Part shown: piece by piece, positions 25,571 through 33,923 of the stretch
Layout of the letters: every line of letters begins with the position of its first letter
How positions within the stretch are numbered: position 1 is the first letter of the stretch
Origin: Gammaproteobacteria bacterium
GTDB taxonomy: Bacteria > Pseudomonadota > Gammaproteobacteria > Eutrophobiales > Eutrophobiaceae
DNA length: 40,980 nt
NCBI GenBank assembly: GCA_028819495.1
Contig: JAPPLI010000161.1
Coordinates: forward strand, 1 to 40,980
Reading direction: 5' to 3'
Position numbers and translations under genes: made by a program
Notes under the pieces: generated by a model
Told to the model about the DNA's origin: nothing
The model's database searches: none
Seen by the model: the letters and a program-made list of their open reading frames with translations, nothing else

Positions 25571-26599
25571 ATGGCTGATTTCGGAATATATTTGAACGGA
25601 CTCGGCGGTAACTATCGGGAAGCAAAAGAATTATGGATTGCTGCCGATGAGATGGGTTACGACTACCTGTGGATGATGGATAATATCGTGGGACCGGAAC
25701 CGTATACGCAGGAAGCGCCGGTCCTGGACACATGGTCAGTCCTGCCGGTGATTGCCGAGGTGACAAAAAAGGTAAAATTCGGCCCCCTTGTATCACCCTT
25801 CTCCAGACGTCACCCCGCAGTACTGGCCAAGTCCAGTAGTATCGTGGATCAAATAAGTGGGGGGCGTTTGCAACTGGGGATGGGTCCCGGTGATGAACCA
25901 CAGCAGCACCTGCCCTGGGGCCAGCCCTATCCTGAGAAACCCTCTGAGCGTATTGCCATACTCCGGGAGGAACTGGATATCATTCGACGGATGTGGACCG
26001 AGAAACATGTCACGTTCGATGGACAATACTATCAATTGAAGAATGCGGTTAATGAACCGAAACCGATCCAGAAGCCGCATCCACCGATCTGGATAGGATT
26101 GATATTTGGTAAAAAACTGATGCCCAGGATCGCCGCGGAATTTGCCGATCACATCAACGTATATAATGCAAACGATGACCATGTTCGCGACCTGTTGGCC
26201 ATTGCAAAAATGCGTTTTGAAGAAGCCGGGCGTGATTTCTCTACGGTAAAACTGGCGCGTAACGTGGGTGTAAAACTGGTAGACGGCGATTTCGATTTTG
26301 ACGCTTTTATCGGAGATTGCGCCAGGCAGGGCAACCGGACGGCCGAATACACCCGTAATAATTTCGATGTCTATGAATGTTTTATTGCAGGTAATGACGA
26401 AGAAGTTGCAAGAACACTAAAAAGACGGGTGTTTGATCTTGGTTTTGACCAGGCGATCGTGGAACTTACAGGCGGCGCCGGCGGCTACAAACCGGGAGGC
26501 TTTACGGGTGCGGAATTTGTTGACTACATGTTAAACAACATGCGCCGGTTTCAAGAACGCGTCGTTCCGCTTGTAAGGGAAATGCTGGATAATGGTTGA
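25571..26599 (+). CDS. LLM-class flavin-dependent oxidoreductase (copy 2)
   Basis: A 342-residue luciferase-like flavoprotein, paralogous to the 20084 gene. It shows MGYDYLWMMDN near the start, KFGPLVSPFSRRHPAVLAK, QISGGRLQLGMGPGDEPQQH, and AAEFADHINVY. I placed the start at the ATG at 25571, which follows AGAGGAACGGCAA, because the longer frame overlaps the MFS coding sequence. It overlaps the Rieske-fold gene by 8 bases, a sign of tight coupling. The next gene could be functionally linked, with the flavoprotein acting on the same substrate; no flavin reductase is seen in the window. Confidence 0.88.
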   Translation: MADFGIYLNGLGGNYREAKELWIAADEMGYDYLWMMDNIVGPEPYTQEAPVLDTWSVLPVIAEVTKKVKFGPLVSPFSRRHPAVLAKSSSIVDQISGGRLQLGMGPGDEPQQHLPWGQPYPEKPSERIAILREELDIIRRMWTEKHVTFDGQYYQLKNAVNEPKPIQKPHPPIWIGLIFGKKLMPRIAAEFADHINVYNANDDHVRDLLAIAKMRFEEAGRDFSTVKLARNVGVKLVDGDFDFDAFIGDCARQGNRTAEYTRNNFDVYECFIAGNDEEVARTLKRRVFDLGFDQAIVELTGGAGGYKPGGFTGAEFVDYMLNNMRRFQERVVPLVREMLDNG

Positions 26600-27830
26600 G
26601 ACTGGCCAGCCAGGTATTGATATGTCAGGCAATATTGATCATTTAATCTCCCCGGATGAACAGGCTGCAATCCGCCGGCCCATAGAGAAGGCAAGGACAT
26701 TACCAAGGCAGGCATTCGTCTCCCGGGATATCTATAACCTGGAAACAGAACGAATTTATTCGAGACACTGGGTAGCGGCAATTTACACGTACGATATCGG
26801 CAACGCCGGTGATGTGAAAAAATTTGATCTCTGCGGCATGCCGTTTATTGCCGTACGTGGTACGGACAATACACTCCGGACTTTCCATAACATCTGTCCT
26901 TACGATGCTTGTCCGGTTGTTACGGAATCAAAAAGAGCGGTGGAAAAGCTGGTTGTCCCCTACCACGGCTGGGAATACAGCCTGGACGGCAAGCTGGCTG
27001 CCATGCCGTATTGGAATGGACACGAAGATTGTGGTCCGGATTCACTGGGGACAGCGGAAGGTGATCTCAATGAAGTCAAATCAGTCGTCTGGCAAGGTAT
27101 ATTATTCATTAACCTGTCAGACAACGCTGAACCGTTTAACGGCTACATCCAACCTGTGATCAACCTGCTTGAGGAATATGACCTGGAAAAGCTGGAGATA
27201 GCTCGGGACCAGGAGGGGAAGCCGTTTCTCACCGAAGACACCATTGATACCAACTGGAAAACCTACTGCGAAAATGCCTGTTTGAATGTATTGCACGAGT
27301 CATTCACCCACAGGATGTACAATGAATCCTCGGACGTGCCGCGCGTGGATGGGGACGGAAACAGGACATTCGAACCGGTCCATGACGGCGCCCTGATAGG
27401 GTTTTCCTATAATCACGCTGAATTGATGGATACCTATCCGGAGTTCCCCTGCCTGCCGATAAGCGGGACAGGCAAACCGCCACCAAAGTCCGGCTATTTT
27501 CTGACGCTGTACCCCAACCTGTATCTAGTTGTCATGCCGAATATTATTGAAATAGGTATTGCCCTGCCGGACGGGCCGGACAAAACAATCGAAATGCGGG
27601 GTTATTATTGCCATAAATCCAGTGCCAACGATCCGGCGCTGGTTGAAGCTTTCGACGAGTTTGCGGAGATGTTCGTGGAAGCCGCCCGGGAAGATAATGC
27701 AATCACTGAAGCAATTCAGAAAGCACGGCGTTCGCCCGCGTGCGCACAGCAATACTTCTCACCCTTCTGGGATGAGCCGCATTATAATTTCACCCGGCTT
27801 GTCCTGGATGATCTCACCCTGTCTGATTAA
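26592..27830 (+). CDS. Rieske-oxygenase alpha-subunit-like protein with degenerate Rieske centre
   Basis: A 412-residue protein with the two-domain layout of ring-hydroxylating oxygenase alpha subunits. The Rieske domain shows NICPYDACPVV and VVPYHGWEY. The usual CxH and CxxH ligands are therefore Cys102, Tyr104 (not His), Val122 (not Cys) and His125, so two of four cluster ligands are missing. The C-terminal catalytic domain keeps the mononuclear iron site: NWKTYCENACLNVLHESFTH (His235, His240) and REDNAITEAIQ (Asp368). The bridging acidic residue three before the first His is Asn232. An alternative ATG is at 26622. It is last in the rightward operon; its 3' end overlaps the convergent SnoaL-like gene by 17 bases. 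No ferredoxin or reductase is encoded nearby. Confidence 0.87.
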   Translation: MVETGQPGIDMSGNIDHLISPDEQAAIRRPIEKARTLPRQAFVSRDIYNLETERIYSRHWVAAIYTYDIGNAGDVKKFDLCGMPFIAVRGTDNTLRTFHNICPYDACPVVTESKRAVEKLVVPYHGWEYSLDGKLAAMPYWNGHEDCGPDSLGTAEGDLNEVKSVVWQGILFINLSDNAEPFNGYIQPVINLLEEYDLEKLEIARDQEGKPFLTEDTIDTNWKTYCENACLNVLHESFTHRMYNESSDVPRVDGDGNRTFEPVHDGALIGFSYNHAELMDTYPEFPCLPISGTGKPPPKSGYFLTLYPNLYLVVMPNIIEIGIALPDGPDKTIEMRGYYCHKSSANDPALVEAFDEFAEMFVEAAREDNAITEAIQKARRSPACAQQYFSPFWDEPHYNFTRLVLDDLTLSD

Positions 27831-28266
27831 CTTTTGCTTCAATCCAGTCTTCAGCCATCCTGGTGAACAGGTCGGGATTAAAATAATCCTCCTCTAGTTT
27901 CCACTTACCTTTGCCGGCAAAATTAATATGTATCAAGACATCTTCGCTGAGAGTTGAGCCGTCACCGGGGTCATCCATGATAACTTTCAGGGCGAACACC
28001 ACCCGCCCGCTTGTTTCATCAATAACGTGCCAGTTCAACGCAAAATCAACTACGTGATTGAACGGGTATTCGGAATAATATTCGACGACACCGGCGTGCA
28101 CTTCTTCCCGACCGTTCCAAATCAGGACTCCGTTACTGTAGTACCTGACATCTTCAGTGAACAGTTCCGCCCAGCGTGACCAGTTCCCGGAACCGGCGCA
28201 GTACCTCGTGTGATCGATATAGAGCATGAAAGCACTTTCGATTTCATCGCGGGACCGTTGAGTCAT
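27814..28266 (-). CDS. SnoaL-like / NTF2-fold protein
   Basis: A 150-residue protein with the cone-shaped alpha+beta (NTF2) fold signature: IESAFMLYIDHTRYCAGSGN, WSRWAELFTEDVRYYSNG, an EEVHAGVVEYYSEYP helix, then long strands. Proteins of this type include the beta subunits of ring-hydroxylating oxygenases and small hydrolases or isomerases. A beta-subunit role beside the Rieske-fold gene is conceivable, but it is on the opposite strand, so this is only a suggestion. It overlaps the Rieske-fold gene by 17 bases at the 3' ends and touches the upstream ureohydrolase gene by one base, so it is last of a leftward operon. Confidence 0.72.
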   Translation of the reverse strand: MTQRSRDEIESAFMLYIDHTRYCAGSGNWSRWAELFTEDVRYYSNGVLIWNGREEVHAGVVEYYSEYPFNHVVDFALNWHVIDETSGRVVFALKVIMDDPGDGSTLSEDVLIHINFAGKGKWKLEEDYFNPDLFTRMAEDWIEAKVNQTG

Positions 28267-29255
28267 CAGGTTTGACCCTGCCTGCCCAGGTAATCGGCTA
28301 TCAGGCTTATTTGCTCAAACATCAGGGCACTGGCATTGATGCTGGTAATCATATTGGGATTATCCTTTGGCGGCACCAGTTCAACGACATCGCCCCCGAT
28401 CACATTCATGCCCCTCAAACCCTGCAATAGTTCCATCGCTTCTCCCATTTTCATGCCCTCACCGGCTTCCACGTTTGCCACGCCCGGCGCTACGGTCGGG
28501 TCCAGCGCATCCAGGTCAAAGGTAATGTAAACAGGCATGTTCTCATCTATTACAGTTCTTATCTCGCTGACAACACCGGTTACACCTAGCTTTTGAAATT
28601 CTTTGTATTCTATAACGTTATAGCCCAAATCCGTGTCCGTTTGGGCATAACCGTGACCCCTGATGCCGATCTGGAATACGCAGTCAGGATCAACCAGGCC
28701 TTCCTCTTTCATGAGCACTCCCCAGCCGCCGGCCCATTCCCTGTTCCCCATGTAGTGGGCTTCGTCATAGTAAGTGTCGGTATGCGCATCGACGTGGATT
28801 ACGGCGACCGGTTCACCCGCGGTATTCGACCGCGGACCGGCGATAGCGCGCAGGATAGGCAATACAATGGAATGATCTCCGCCAATCGACACGGGCCGTA
28901 CACTTGCCGCATCCAGTTTCCTGAAATATGCCTCTATGTCCTTCATTGCCAGGTCATTCACCATGGCATGGGGCAAGCGGGGGTCCCCCATATCCCGGAT
29001 CCGGCACAATTCCCAGGGGTTTATTCCAAACTCCCGGTGGAAGCGGCGATACTCCGCCGAGACATGACGCACCGCGCGCGGGCCATAATGCTGGTCGCGC
29101 TGGCTGGTACCGTTCCCCGCGCTGTGGGGGACGCCTACCAGGCCGATATCGACATTACGGGGGTCATTCTCCAGTTCACAACGGAATAACGTGGCTATCC
29201 CCCACCAGTTGGTGCCTTCTACCACGGCATGCAGGGAACTTTCATCATCTATCAT
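28266..29255 (-). CDS. Ureohydrolase-family protein (copy 2), atypical active-site loop
   Basis: A 329-residue member of the arginase/agmatinase family. All six predicted metal ligands are present: GGDHSI (125-130), HVDAHTDT (154-161) and FDLDALDP (246-253). However, the loop that normally holds the conserved His-Gly proton-shuttle motif reads MGNREWAGGWGV (169-180), without a His. The usual GTGTP segment is replaced by PGVANVEAGEG. It is therefore likely to hydrolyse a different guanidino or amidine substrate than copy 1, or to work by an altered mechanism. It is followed by the SnoaL-like gene (overlap) and preceded by a small barrel protein on the same strand. Confidence 0.85.
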   Translation of the reverse strand: MIDDESSLHAVVEGTNWWGIATLFRCELENDPRNVDIGLVGVPHSAGNGTSQRDQHYGPRAVRHVSAEYRRFHREFGINPWELCRIRDMGDPRLPHAMVNDLAMKDIEAYFRKLDAASVRPVSIGGDHSIVLPILRAIAGPRSNTAGEPVAVIHVDAHTDTYYDEAHYMGNREWAGGWGVLMKEEGLVDPDCVFQIGIRGHGYAQTDTDLGYNVIEYKEFQKLGVTGVVSEIRTVIDENMPVYITFDLDALDPTVAPGVANVEAGEGMKMGEAMELLQGLRGMNVIGGDVVELVPPKDNPNMITSINASALMFEQISLIADYLGRQGQT

Positions 29256-29266
29256 GATATCTGTAT

Positions 29267-29611
29267 CTAGAAGTGTCTGATGAACTCGTCAGTCATTAAC
29301 AGGCATTTCCCTGTATTGGGGACTGATTGTTCAAAAAGCAGGCGCTCAAATTCCCGATATTCTTCACTTTCTTCTGCAAGTTTCCGATGCATTTCCGCAT
29401 TCGCCGCAATATTCTCAAACTCTGTCATCGCGTAGTATTTGTACGCAGACAAAGGTTCAAGAAGAAGACCACCAAACCCGTCTACCCAGAGTCTGGTTGA
29501 CTTAATCATCCCTGTCTTTTTCATCAATTTTTCAAACTTCTCCCAGTTTTGATGGAATTCTTCACGTTTTTCCGGTTTGATCACCATTATATCAATCATC
29601 ATTACAGACAT
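29267..29611 (-). CDS. Small protein, possible dimeric alpha/beta barrel
   Basis: A 114-residue protein with a beta strand (MSVMMIDIMVIKPEKREEF), a helix (HQNWEKFEKLMKKTG), two strands (STRLWVDGFGGLLLEPLSAY, YYAMTEFEN) and a long charged helix. This order resembles dimeric alpha/beta barrels (NIPSNAP, ABM or DUF families), but I do not recognise a specific family. The ATG is preceded by AAGGAG, confirming a real gene. It lies between the ureohydrolase 2 and the NmrA-like gene on the same strand with gaps of 11 and 44 bases, so it is co-transcribed. The function is unknown. Confidence 0.65.
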   Translation of the reverse strand: MSVMMIDIMVIKPEKREEFHQNWEKFEKLMKKTGMIKSTRLWVDGFGGLLLEPLSAYKYYAMTEFENIAANAEMHRKLAEESEEYREFERLLFEQSVPNTGKCLLMTDEFIRHF

Positions 29612-29655
29612 TTTTATCTCTCCTTATCACCTTTACTTTTCGTTTCAAATCGTAT

Positions 29656-30543
29656 CTACCGGAACCTGCCGGCGTTTTCACGTATCCATTGTCGCATGGG
29701 ATACGGTTGGCGCCCCAAGAACCGTTCGACGACATCAGTCGCCTGGACATTGGCGTAATAGTCCCGTTCAAACTCAAAATAATTTGTGGAGAGTTCGTAC
29801 TCATGTCCGAACATTTCCTTCAATAATGCTTGATCATCCGAATATTCGATGGAAATACCCAGTTCCTGTGTCAGCATACCAGCAATATCATCGTAAGAGA
29901 TCAATTCAACACCGGAAAGGTCATAGGTGTTACCTGTATGAAGACAGGGATCGTCCGCCAATATCCCGGCGCATACCTGCGCAATGTCAACGGGGTGAAT
30001 CCAGGTCTGCGTCTGCGGGCACGGCATGACAAATTTTCGCCTGGAGCGAATCAACTCGGCCGACCACAGTAAATTGGTCATGAAGCTGGAAACGACATTA
30101 ACGTAAGTCAGTGGTATATCGCTTGCATCCAGCACCTCCCTGGCGGCGATACCCTGGTTAAAGCCTATGGGTATTGCACGCGCTTCAGGTTTGATGTCCG
30201 CCGGTGTGAGATCCGGGGGATAAGTCAACAGCCGTAGCACATGCGCTACTCCGCCCGCCGGACCGATTGCCCCCACCAGGTTTGTACACGCCCTGTTTTC
30301 ATCGATCCCATCAGGATTGACAACCATGATTTTGTCAACCCCCCGGATTGCAGCTTCCAGGCTTGCCGGGTCCAGAAAATCCGTTTTGCAGATTTCCGCA
30401 CCAGGGAATTCCCGTTCGAGCTGTGTAACGCCATCATTACGTCTGCTTGTCAGTCGTAATTGAATTTGCGGGGCGCTCTGCGCAATTTCTTCAGCCAGTT
30501 GGCGCCCCACGGTACCGGTAGCGCCAAGAATCAGTATTTTCAT
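29656..30543 (-). CDS. NmrA-like NAD(P)-binding protein
   Basis: A 295-residue Rossmann-fold protein of the atypical short-chain reductase (NmrA/HSCARG) group. The N-terminal dinucleotide loop is MKILILGATGTVGRQLAEEI (GxxGxxG), followed by the strand end LTSRRNDG typical of NADP binding and the DFLDPASLEAAIRGVD segment. The catalytic YxxxK of true SDR enzymes is not evident, so it may be a sensor or an atypical reductase. It is the first gene of a four-gene leftward operon (NmrA, barrel protein, ureohydrolase 2, SnoaL-like) and is divergent from the acyl-CoA operon. Confidence 0.82.
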   Translation of the reverse strand: MKILILGATGTVGRQLAEEIAQSAPQIQLRLTSRRNDGVTQLEREFPGAEICKTDFLDPASLEAAIRGVDKIMVVNPDGIDENRACTNLVGAIGPAGGVAHVLRLLTYPPDLTPADIKPEARAIPIGFNQGIAAREVLDASDIPLTYVNVVSSFMTNLLWSAELIRSRRKFVMPCPQTQTWIHPVDIAQVCAGILADDPCLHTGNTYDLSGVELISYDDIAGMLTQELGISIEYSDDQALLKEMFGHEYELSTNYFEFERDYYANVQATDVVERFLGRQPYPMRQWIRENAGRFR

Positions 30544-30590
30544 TACAAGCCGTGGCCATTCCTGATTTGTGCCGTTACAGCTAATCTTAC

Positions 30591-30610
30591 TGTATCGTAT
30601 ACTGAAATCA
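30591..30610. promoter_or_regulatory. Island motif site D (GTATCGTATACTGAAATC)
   Basis: ATACTGA at 30599-30605 is the complement of TCAGTAT. It lies in the 95-base divergent region between the NmrA-like gene and acyl-CoA dehydrogenase 2, adjacent to TACTGTATCGTATAC, which has partial dyad symmetry. A strong ribosome-binding site for the dehydrogenase follows at about 30627-30635. Confidence 0.4.
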
Positions 30611-30638
30611 TAACCTTCACTCTGTTAAGGAAAGGCAT

Positions 30639-31772
30639 ATGGGCTATTTTCATTTCGACGTCCCGGATTTGGCTGACAATATTTCCGCGCTGAGACGCGA
30701 AGTCAGGGAGTTTATCAGCGGGGAACTTCCTGCGGCCGAAGACTCAGGCGACGGGTTTTGTCCGGAATTCAGCCGCAAATGCGGACAGGCAGGGTTTATC
30801 GGCATGACCTGGCCGCGGAGATACGGAGGCGGGGAACGTTCTTACCTGGAACGCCACGTGGTCGCGGAAGAACTGCTGGCTGCCAGAGCGCCCATCAGGG
30901 CTCACTGGGTGGCTGACCGGCAAAGCGGGGCCATACTTCTCAAATACGCCACTGCCGAACTATGCAAAAAGTTATTGCCTGATATTGCAAGAGGCGAGTG
31001 TTATTTCTGTATCGGCATGAGTGAAGCGAATTCGGGGTCTGACCTGTTTTCGATACATTCCAGGGCCGAAAAAACAGGTGACGGCTGGCTCATCAACGGC
31101 AGCAAGTTATGGACCAGCCATGCACACCGCACACAATACATGATTGCGCTGTTGCGAACGTCAGCGCCTGCTGAGGATGATCGCCGGTTCGGTCTAACCC
31201 AGTTTCTTATCCCCATGAGCGCTGCAGGAGTAACGATAAGACCCGTCTACAACCTTGCCGGAGAACACGATTTTAACGAGGTACTGTTCGAAAATGTACT
31301 GGTGCCCCACTCCCATATGCTGGGTAAAATCGACGAAGGCTGGAAACAGGTGACTGACGAATTGATATACGAACGCAGTAGTCCTGATCGCTTCCTGGAA
31401 ACCATCCCAGTATTGTACGAGTTGATCAGGTTGGTTGAACCACGCCCGGATGCGCGCGCCGCTGAAGGAATAGGCCGCCTGGCAGCCCAGTTGTCGACCC
31501 TGCGGCAAATGTCCATATCTACCGCTGCAGGACTTGACCAGGCCAGGATGCCAGGTATGGAAGCGGCGATAGTGAAAGACCTGGGCACCTGTTGGGAACA
31601 GGATCTGCCTTCAAAGGCCAGGGAGCTGGTCACATTCAGGCCGGGAGAACCATATCGTGTATTTGATGAAACCTGCAGGCGCGCCATGCTGCTCGCTCCA
31701 AAACTGACTATCCAGGGGGGCACCACGGAAGTGCTGAGAGGCATCATCGCGCGCGGTCTGGGCCTGAGATAA
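30639..31772 (+). CDS. Acyl-CoA dehydrogenase (island copy 2), FadE alpha-type
   Basis: A 377-residue flavoprotein. Typical segments are GQAGFIGMTWPRRYGGGERS, CIGMSEANSGSDLFSIHSRA, the middle-domain NGSKLWTSHAHR, and the C-terminal IQGGTTEVLRGIIARGLGL. The end lacks the classic YEG(T/S) glutamate and has GGTTEV instead, as in actinobacterial-type FadE chains where the base lies in the helix near YERSSPDR. The ATG follows AAGGAAAGG. It leads a five-gene rightward operon. Acyl-CoA dehydrogenase 3 downstream may be its partner in a heterotetramer, as for steroid side-chain dehydrogenases (inference). Confidence 0.87.
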   Translation: MGYFHFDVPDLADNISALRREVREFISGELPAAEDSGDGFCPEFSRKCGQAGFIGMTWPRRYGGGERSYLERHVVAEELLAARAPIRAHWVADRQSGAILLKYATAELCKKLLPDIARGECYFCIGMSEANSGSDLFSIHSRAEKTGDGWLINGSKLWTSHAHRTQYMIALLRTSAPAEDDRRFGLTQFLIPMSAAGVTIRPVYNLAGEHDFNEVLFENVLVPHSHMLGKIDEGWKQVTDELIYERSSPDRFLETIPVLYELIRLVEPRPDARAAEGIGRLAAQLSTLRQMSISTAAGLDQARMPGMEAAIVKDLGTCWEQDLPSKARELVTFRPGEPYRVFDETCRRAMLLAPKLTIQGGTTEVLRGIIARGLGLR

Positions 31773-31781
31773 CCGTCAACA

Positions 31782-33923
31782 ATGCACGCTCTGGCTCCAT
31801 TATTTTTACCCAAATCGGTTGCCCTGTTAGGCGCCTCCCCCGACAAGCGTAATTTTCGCGGCCGTCTCGTCTCGGTCCTGTTACGCCACAGGACGGATGC
31901 ACCCCTGTATTTTGTTTCACCTTCCCATAAAGAGATTGAAGGCATGAAATGCTATGCCACGGTACGGGAGATTCCGGAGCCGGTTGACCTTGCGATTCTT
32001 GCCATTCCAGCGGCAGCGGTTTCAGGTGTATTGGAGGAATGCGGCCGCGCAAACGTCAAAGCCGCATTGATCGTCAGCTCGGGGTTTGCCGACGAAAACA
32101 CGGAGGAAGGCAAGGCGCGCCAGGAAAACATAAAATCCATCTGCCGGAAATACGGCATAGTCCTGCTGGGCCCGAATTCCGAAGGTTTCCTGGCAACCGG
32201 AGTCCCGTTTGCAGCCAGCTTCAGTGCGGCCGTCGCAAACGGCGAATATCATGGTGAAAAATTCAGCGCGGGACACAAGGGTATTGCCCTGGTGTCGCAA
32301 AGCGGCGGGTTGGGGTTTGGCATCTATAACCGGGCGCGATTGCATGGGCTGAAGTTCACTTATGTGGTTGCCGCAGGCAACCAGGCGTTACTTGGGATAC
32401 ACGATTTCGTCGAATATGTACTGCAAGACCCCGATACCAATGTGATCGTCGTAGTCCTGGAAGGATTGATCGATGCTTCACGTTTCCTTACGGTCCTGAA
32501 AAAGGCAACCGGGCTTTGCAAACCGGTAATCGTCTGCAAAATCGGCCGTTCCGAAGCCGGCGTATCAGCCGTTACCACGCATACCGGCGCCCTGGCGGGA
32601 AACTACCAGGCTTACCAGGCCGTGTTCAGGCAATACGGCGTCCAGGAAGCGCATGATATTGCGCAGGTGATCGATACTGCCGGCTGTTTCAGCCATCTTA
32701 CAGACCTTCTGCCGCCGGGACGCCGAATCGGTATCCTCACGCCTTCCGGGGGAGCCGGCATCATGCTGGCGGACAAGTGCGAAGAACAAGGACTGGAAGT
32801 TAACCAGTTGGACTCATTGACCCGCCGCCGACTGGCTGAAGTACTGCCCCCGTATGCATCACTTGCAAATCCCGTGGATATTACCGCTCAAGGCGTTATT
32901 GAAACCGGTTACGCGGCCCCACTGAAAATTATGCTGGCTTGTCCTGAACTTGACGCCGTGGTTGTAGTTTGCGCCACCTACAGCGCCGAATATATTGCAG
33001 CCGATATGGAATCCTTGCGCGCAATCAGGGAAACATGCCACAAACCCGTATTGTTTTGTTCTTACACGTCTTCCGACCAGGAAGCATCAAAGTTACTGGC
33101 TGAAGCGGGGTATCCGCTCATGGGAGATATGCAGAACTGTGCATCTGCGCTCTTGGCAATGTTGAATTATCACCGTTACCTGGAACGTATGCAGTCCCCC
33201 GAGACGCAGGTCCCGGCAGCAAGTCAGGCGCCGGTTGACTTGAAGCAATTTGGCGAGCGCAAGGTCTTGTGCGAATACGAGGTCAAACCTTTACTGGCCC
33301 AACCGGGTTTCCCGCAATCCGGGGGCGCATTGGCGCGGTCAGCAGAGGAAGCCGTGCAGTATTATGAGAAATACGCATACCCAATGGCAATGAAAATACA
33401 ATCGCCGGATATCCCTCACAAGACCGATACTGGTGGTGTCCTGCTGAACCTGGACTCTCCAGAGGCGCTCAGGGACGGTTTTTTCCGGTTGATGGAGAAC
33501 GCGGCCGGCCGGAATCCCTATGCCGACGTGCATGGTGTGCTGGTGGAACCGATGGCGGAGCCCGGCCTTGAATTAATGCTTGGAATTTACCGTGATGAGG
33601 ATTTCGGTTTGATGCTGTGCGCAGGATCAGGTGGGCTGCTCGTAGAGGTCCTCGAGGACGTCTCCATGGCCCCGGTTCCCGTCAGCAAAGACCGGGCAGG
33701 ATGTATGTTGGAGGAATTAAAGATGTGGGAACTGCTGACGGGAGTTCGCGGAAACGGGCCGGCTGATGTAAAGGCATTGGTAGATCTCATGGTCCGCTTA
33801 TCCGGATTTGCAGAAGCCAATAAGGATCAAATTTCGGAGATCGACCTGAACCCCGTTATCGTCCACCCTGACGGACAGGGATTGACGATAGCAGATGCAT
33901 TAATCGTAAGGAACAAGCTATGA
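31782..33923 (+). CDS. Acyl-CoA synthetase, ADP-forming type (fused alpha and beta)
   Basis: A 713-residue fusion protein of the acetyl-CoA synthetase (ADP-forming)/succinyl-CoA ligase superfamily. The CoA-binding domain starts LFLPKSVALLGASPDKRNFR. The ligase domain has VLLGPNSEGF, LVSQSGGLGFG and the phosphorylated His267 in THTGALAGNYQAY. The C-terminal ATP-grasp domain (about 490-710) has MAMKIQSPDIPHKTDTGGV and SEIDLNPVIV. It makes an acyl-CoA from a carboxylic acid with ATP. Fused bacterial forms act on a wide range of acids. It overlaps the next gene by four bases and lies between the two acyl-CoA dehydrogenases, so it probably activates the acid that enters this beta-oxidation-like module. 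Confidence 0.9.
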   Translation: MHALAPLFLPKSVALLGASPDKRNFRGRLVSVLLRHRTDAPLYFVSPSHKEIEGMKCYATVREIPEPVDLAILAIPAAAVSGVLEECGRANVKAALIVSSGFADENTEEGKARQENIKSICRKYGIVLLGPNSEGFLATGVPFAASFSAAVANGEYHGEKFSAGHKGIALVSQSGGLGFGIYNRARLHGLKFTYVVAAGNQALLGIHDFVEYVLQDPDTNVIVVVLEGLIDASRFLTVLKKATGLCKPVIVCKIGRSEAGVSAVTTHTGALAGNYQAYQAVFRQYGVQEAHDIAQVIDTAGCFSHLTDLLPPGRRIGILTPSGGAGIMLADKCEEQGLEVNQLDSLTRRRLAEVLPPYASLANPVDITAQGVIETGYAAPLKIMLACPELDAVVVVCATYSAEYIAADMESLRAIRETCHKPVLFCSYTSSDQEASKLLAEAGYPLMGDMQNCASALLAMLNYHRYLERMQSPETQVPAASQAPVDLKQFGERKVLCEYEVKPLLAQPGFPQSGGALARSAEEAVQYYEKYAYPMAMKIQSPDIPHKTDTGGVLLNLDSPEALRDGFFRLMENAAGRNPYADVHGVLVEPMAEPGLELMLGIYRDEDFGLMLCAGSGGLLVEVLEDVSMAPVPVSKDRAGCMLEELKMWELLTGVRGNGPADVKALVDLMVRLSGFAEANKDQISEIDLNPVIVHPDGQGLTIADALIVRNKL

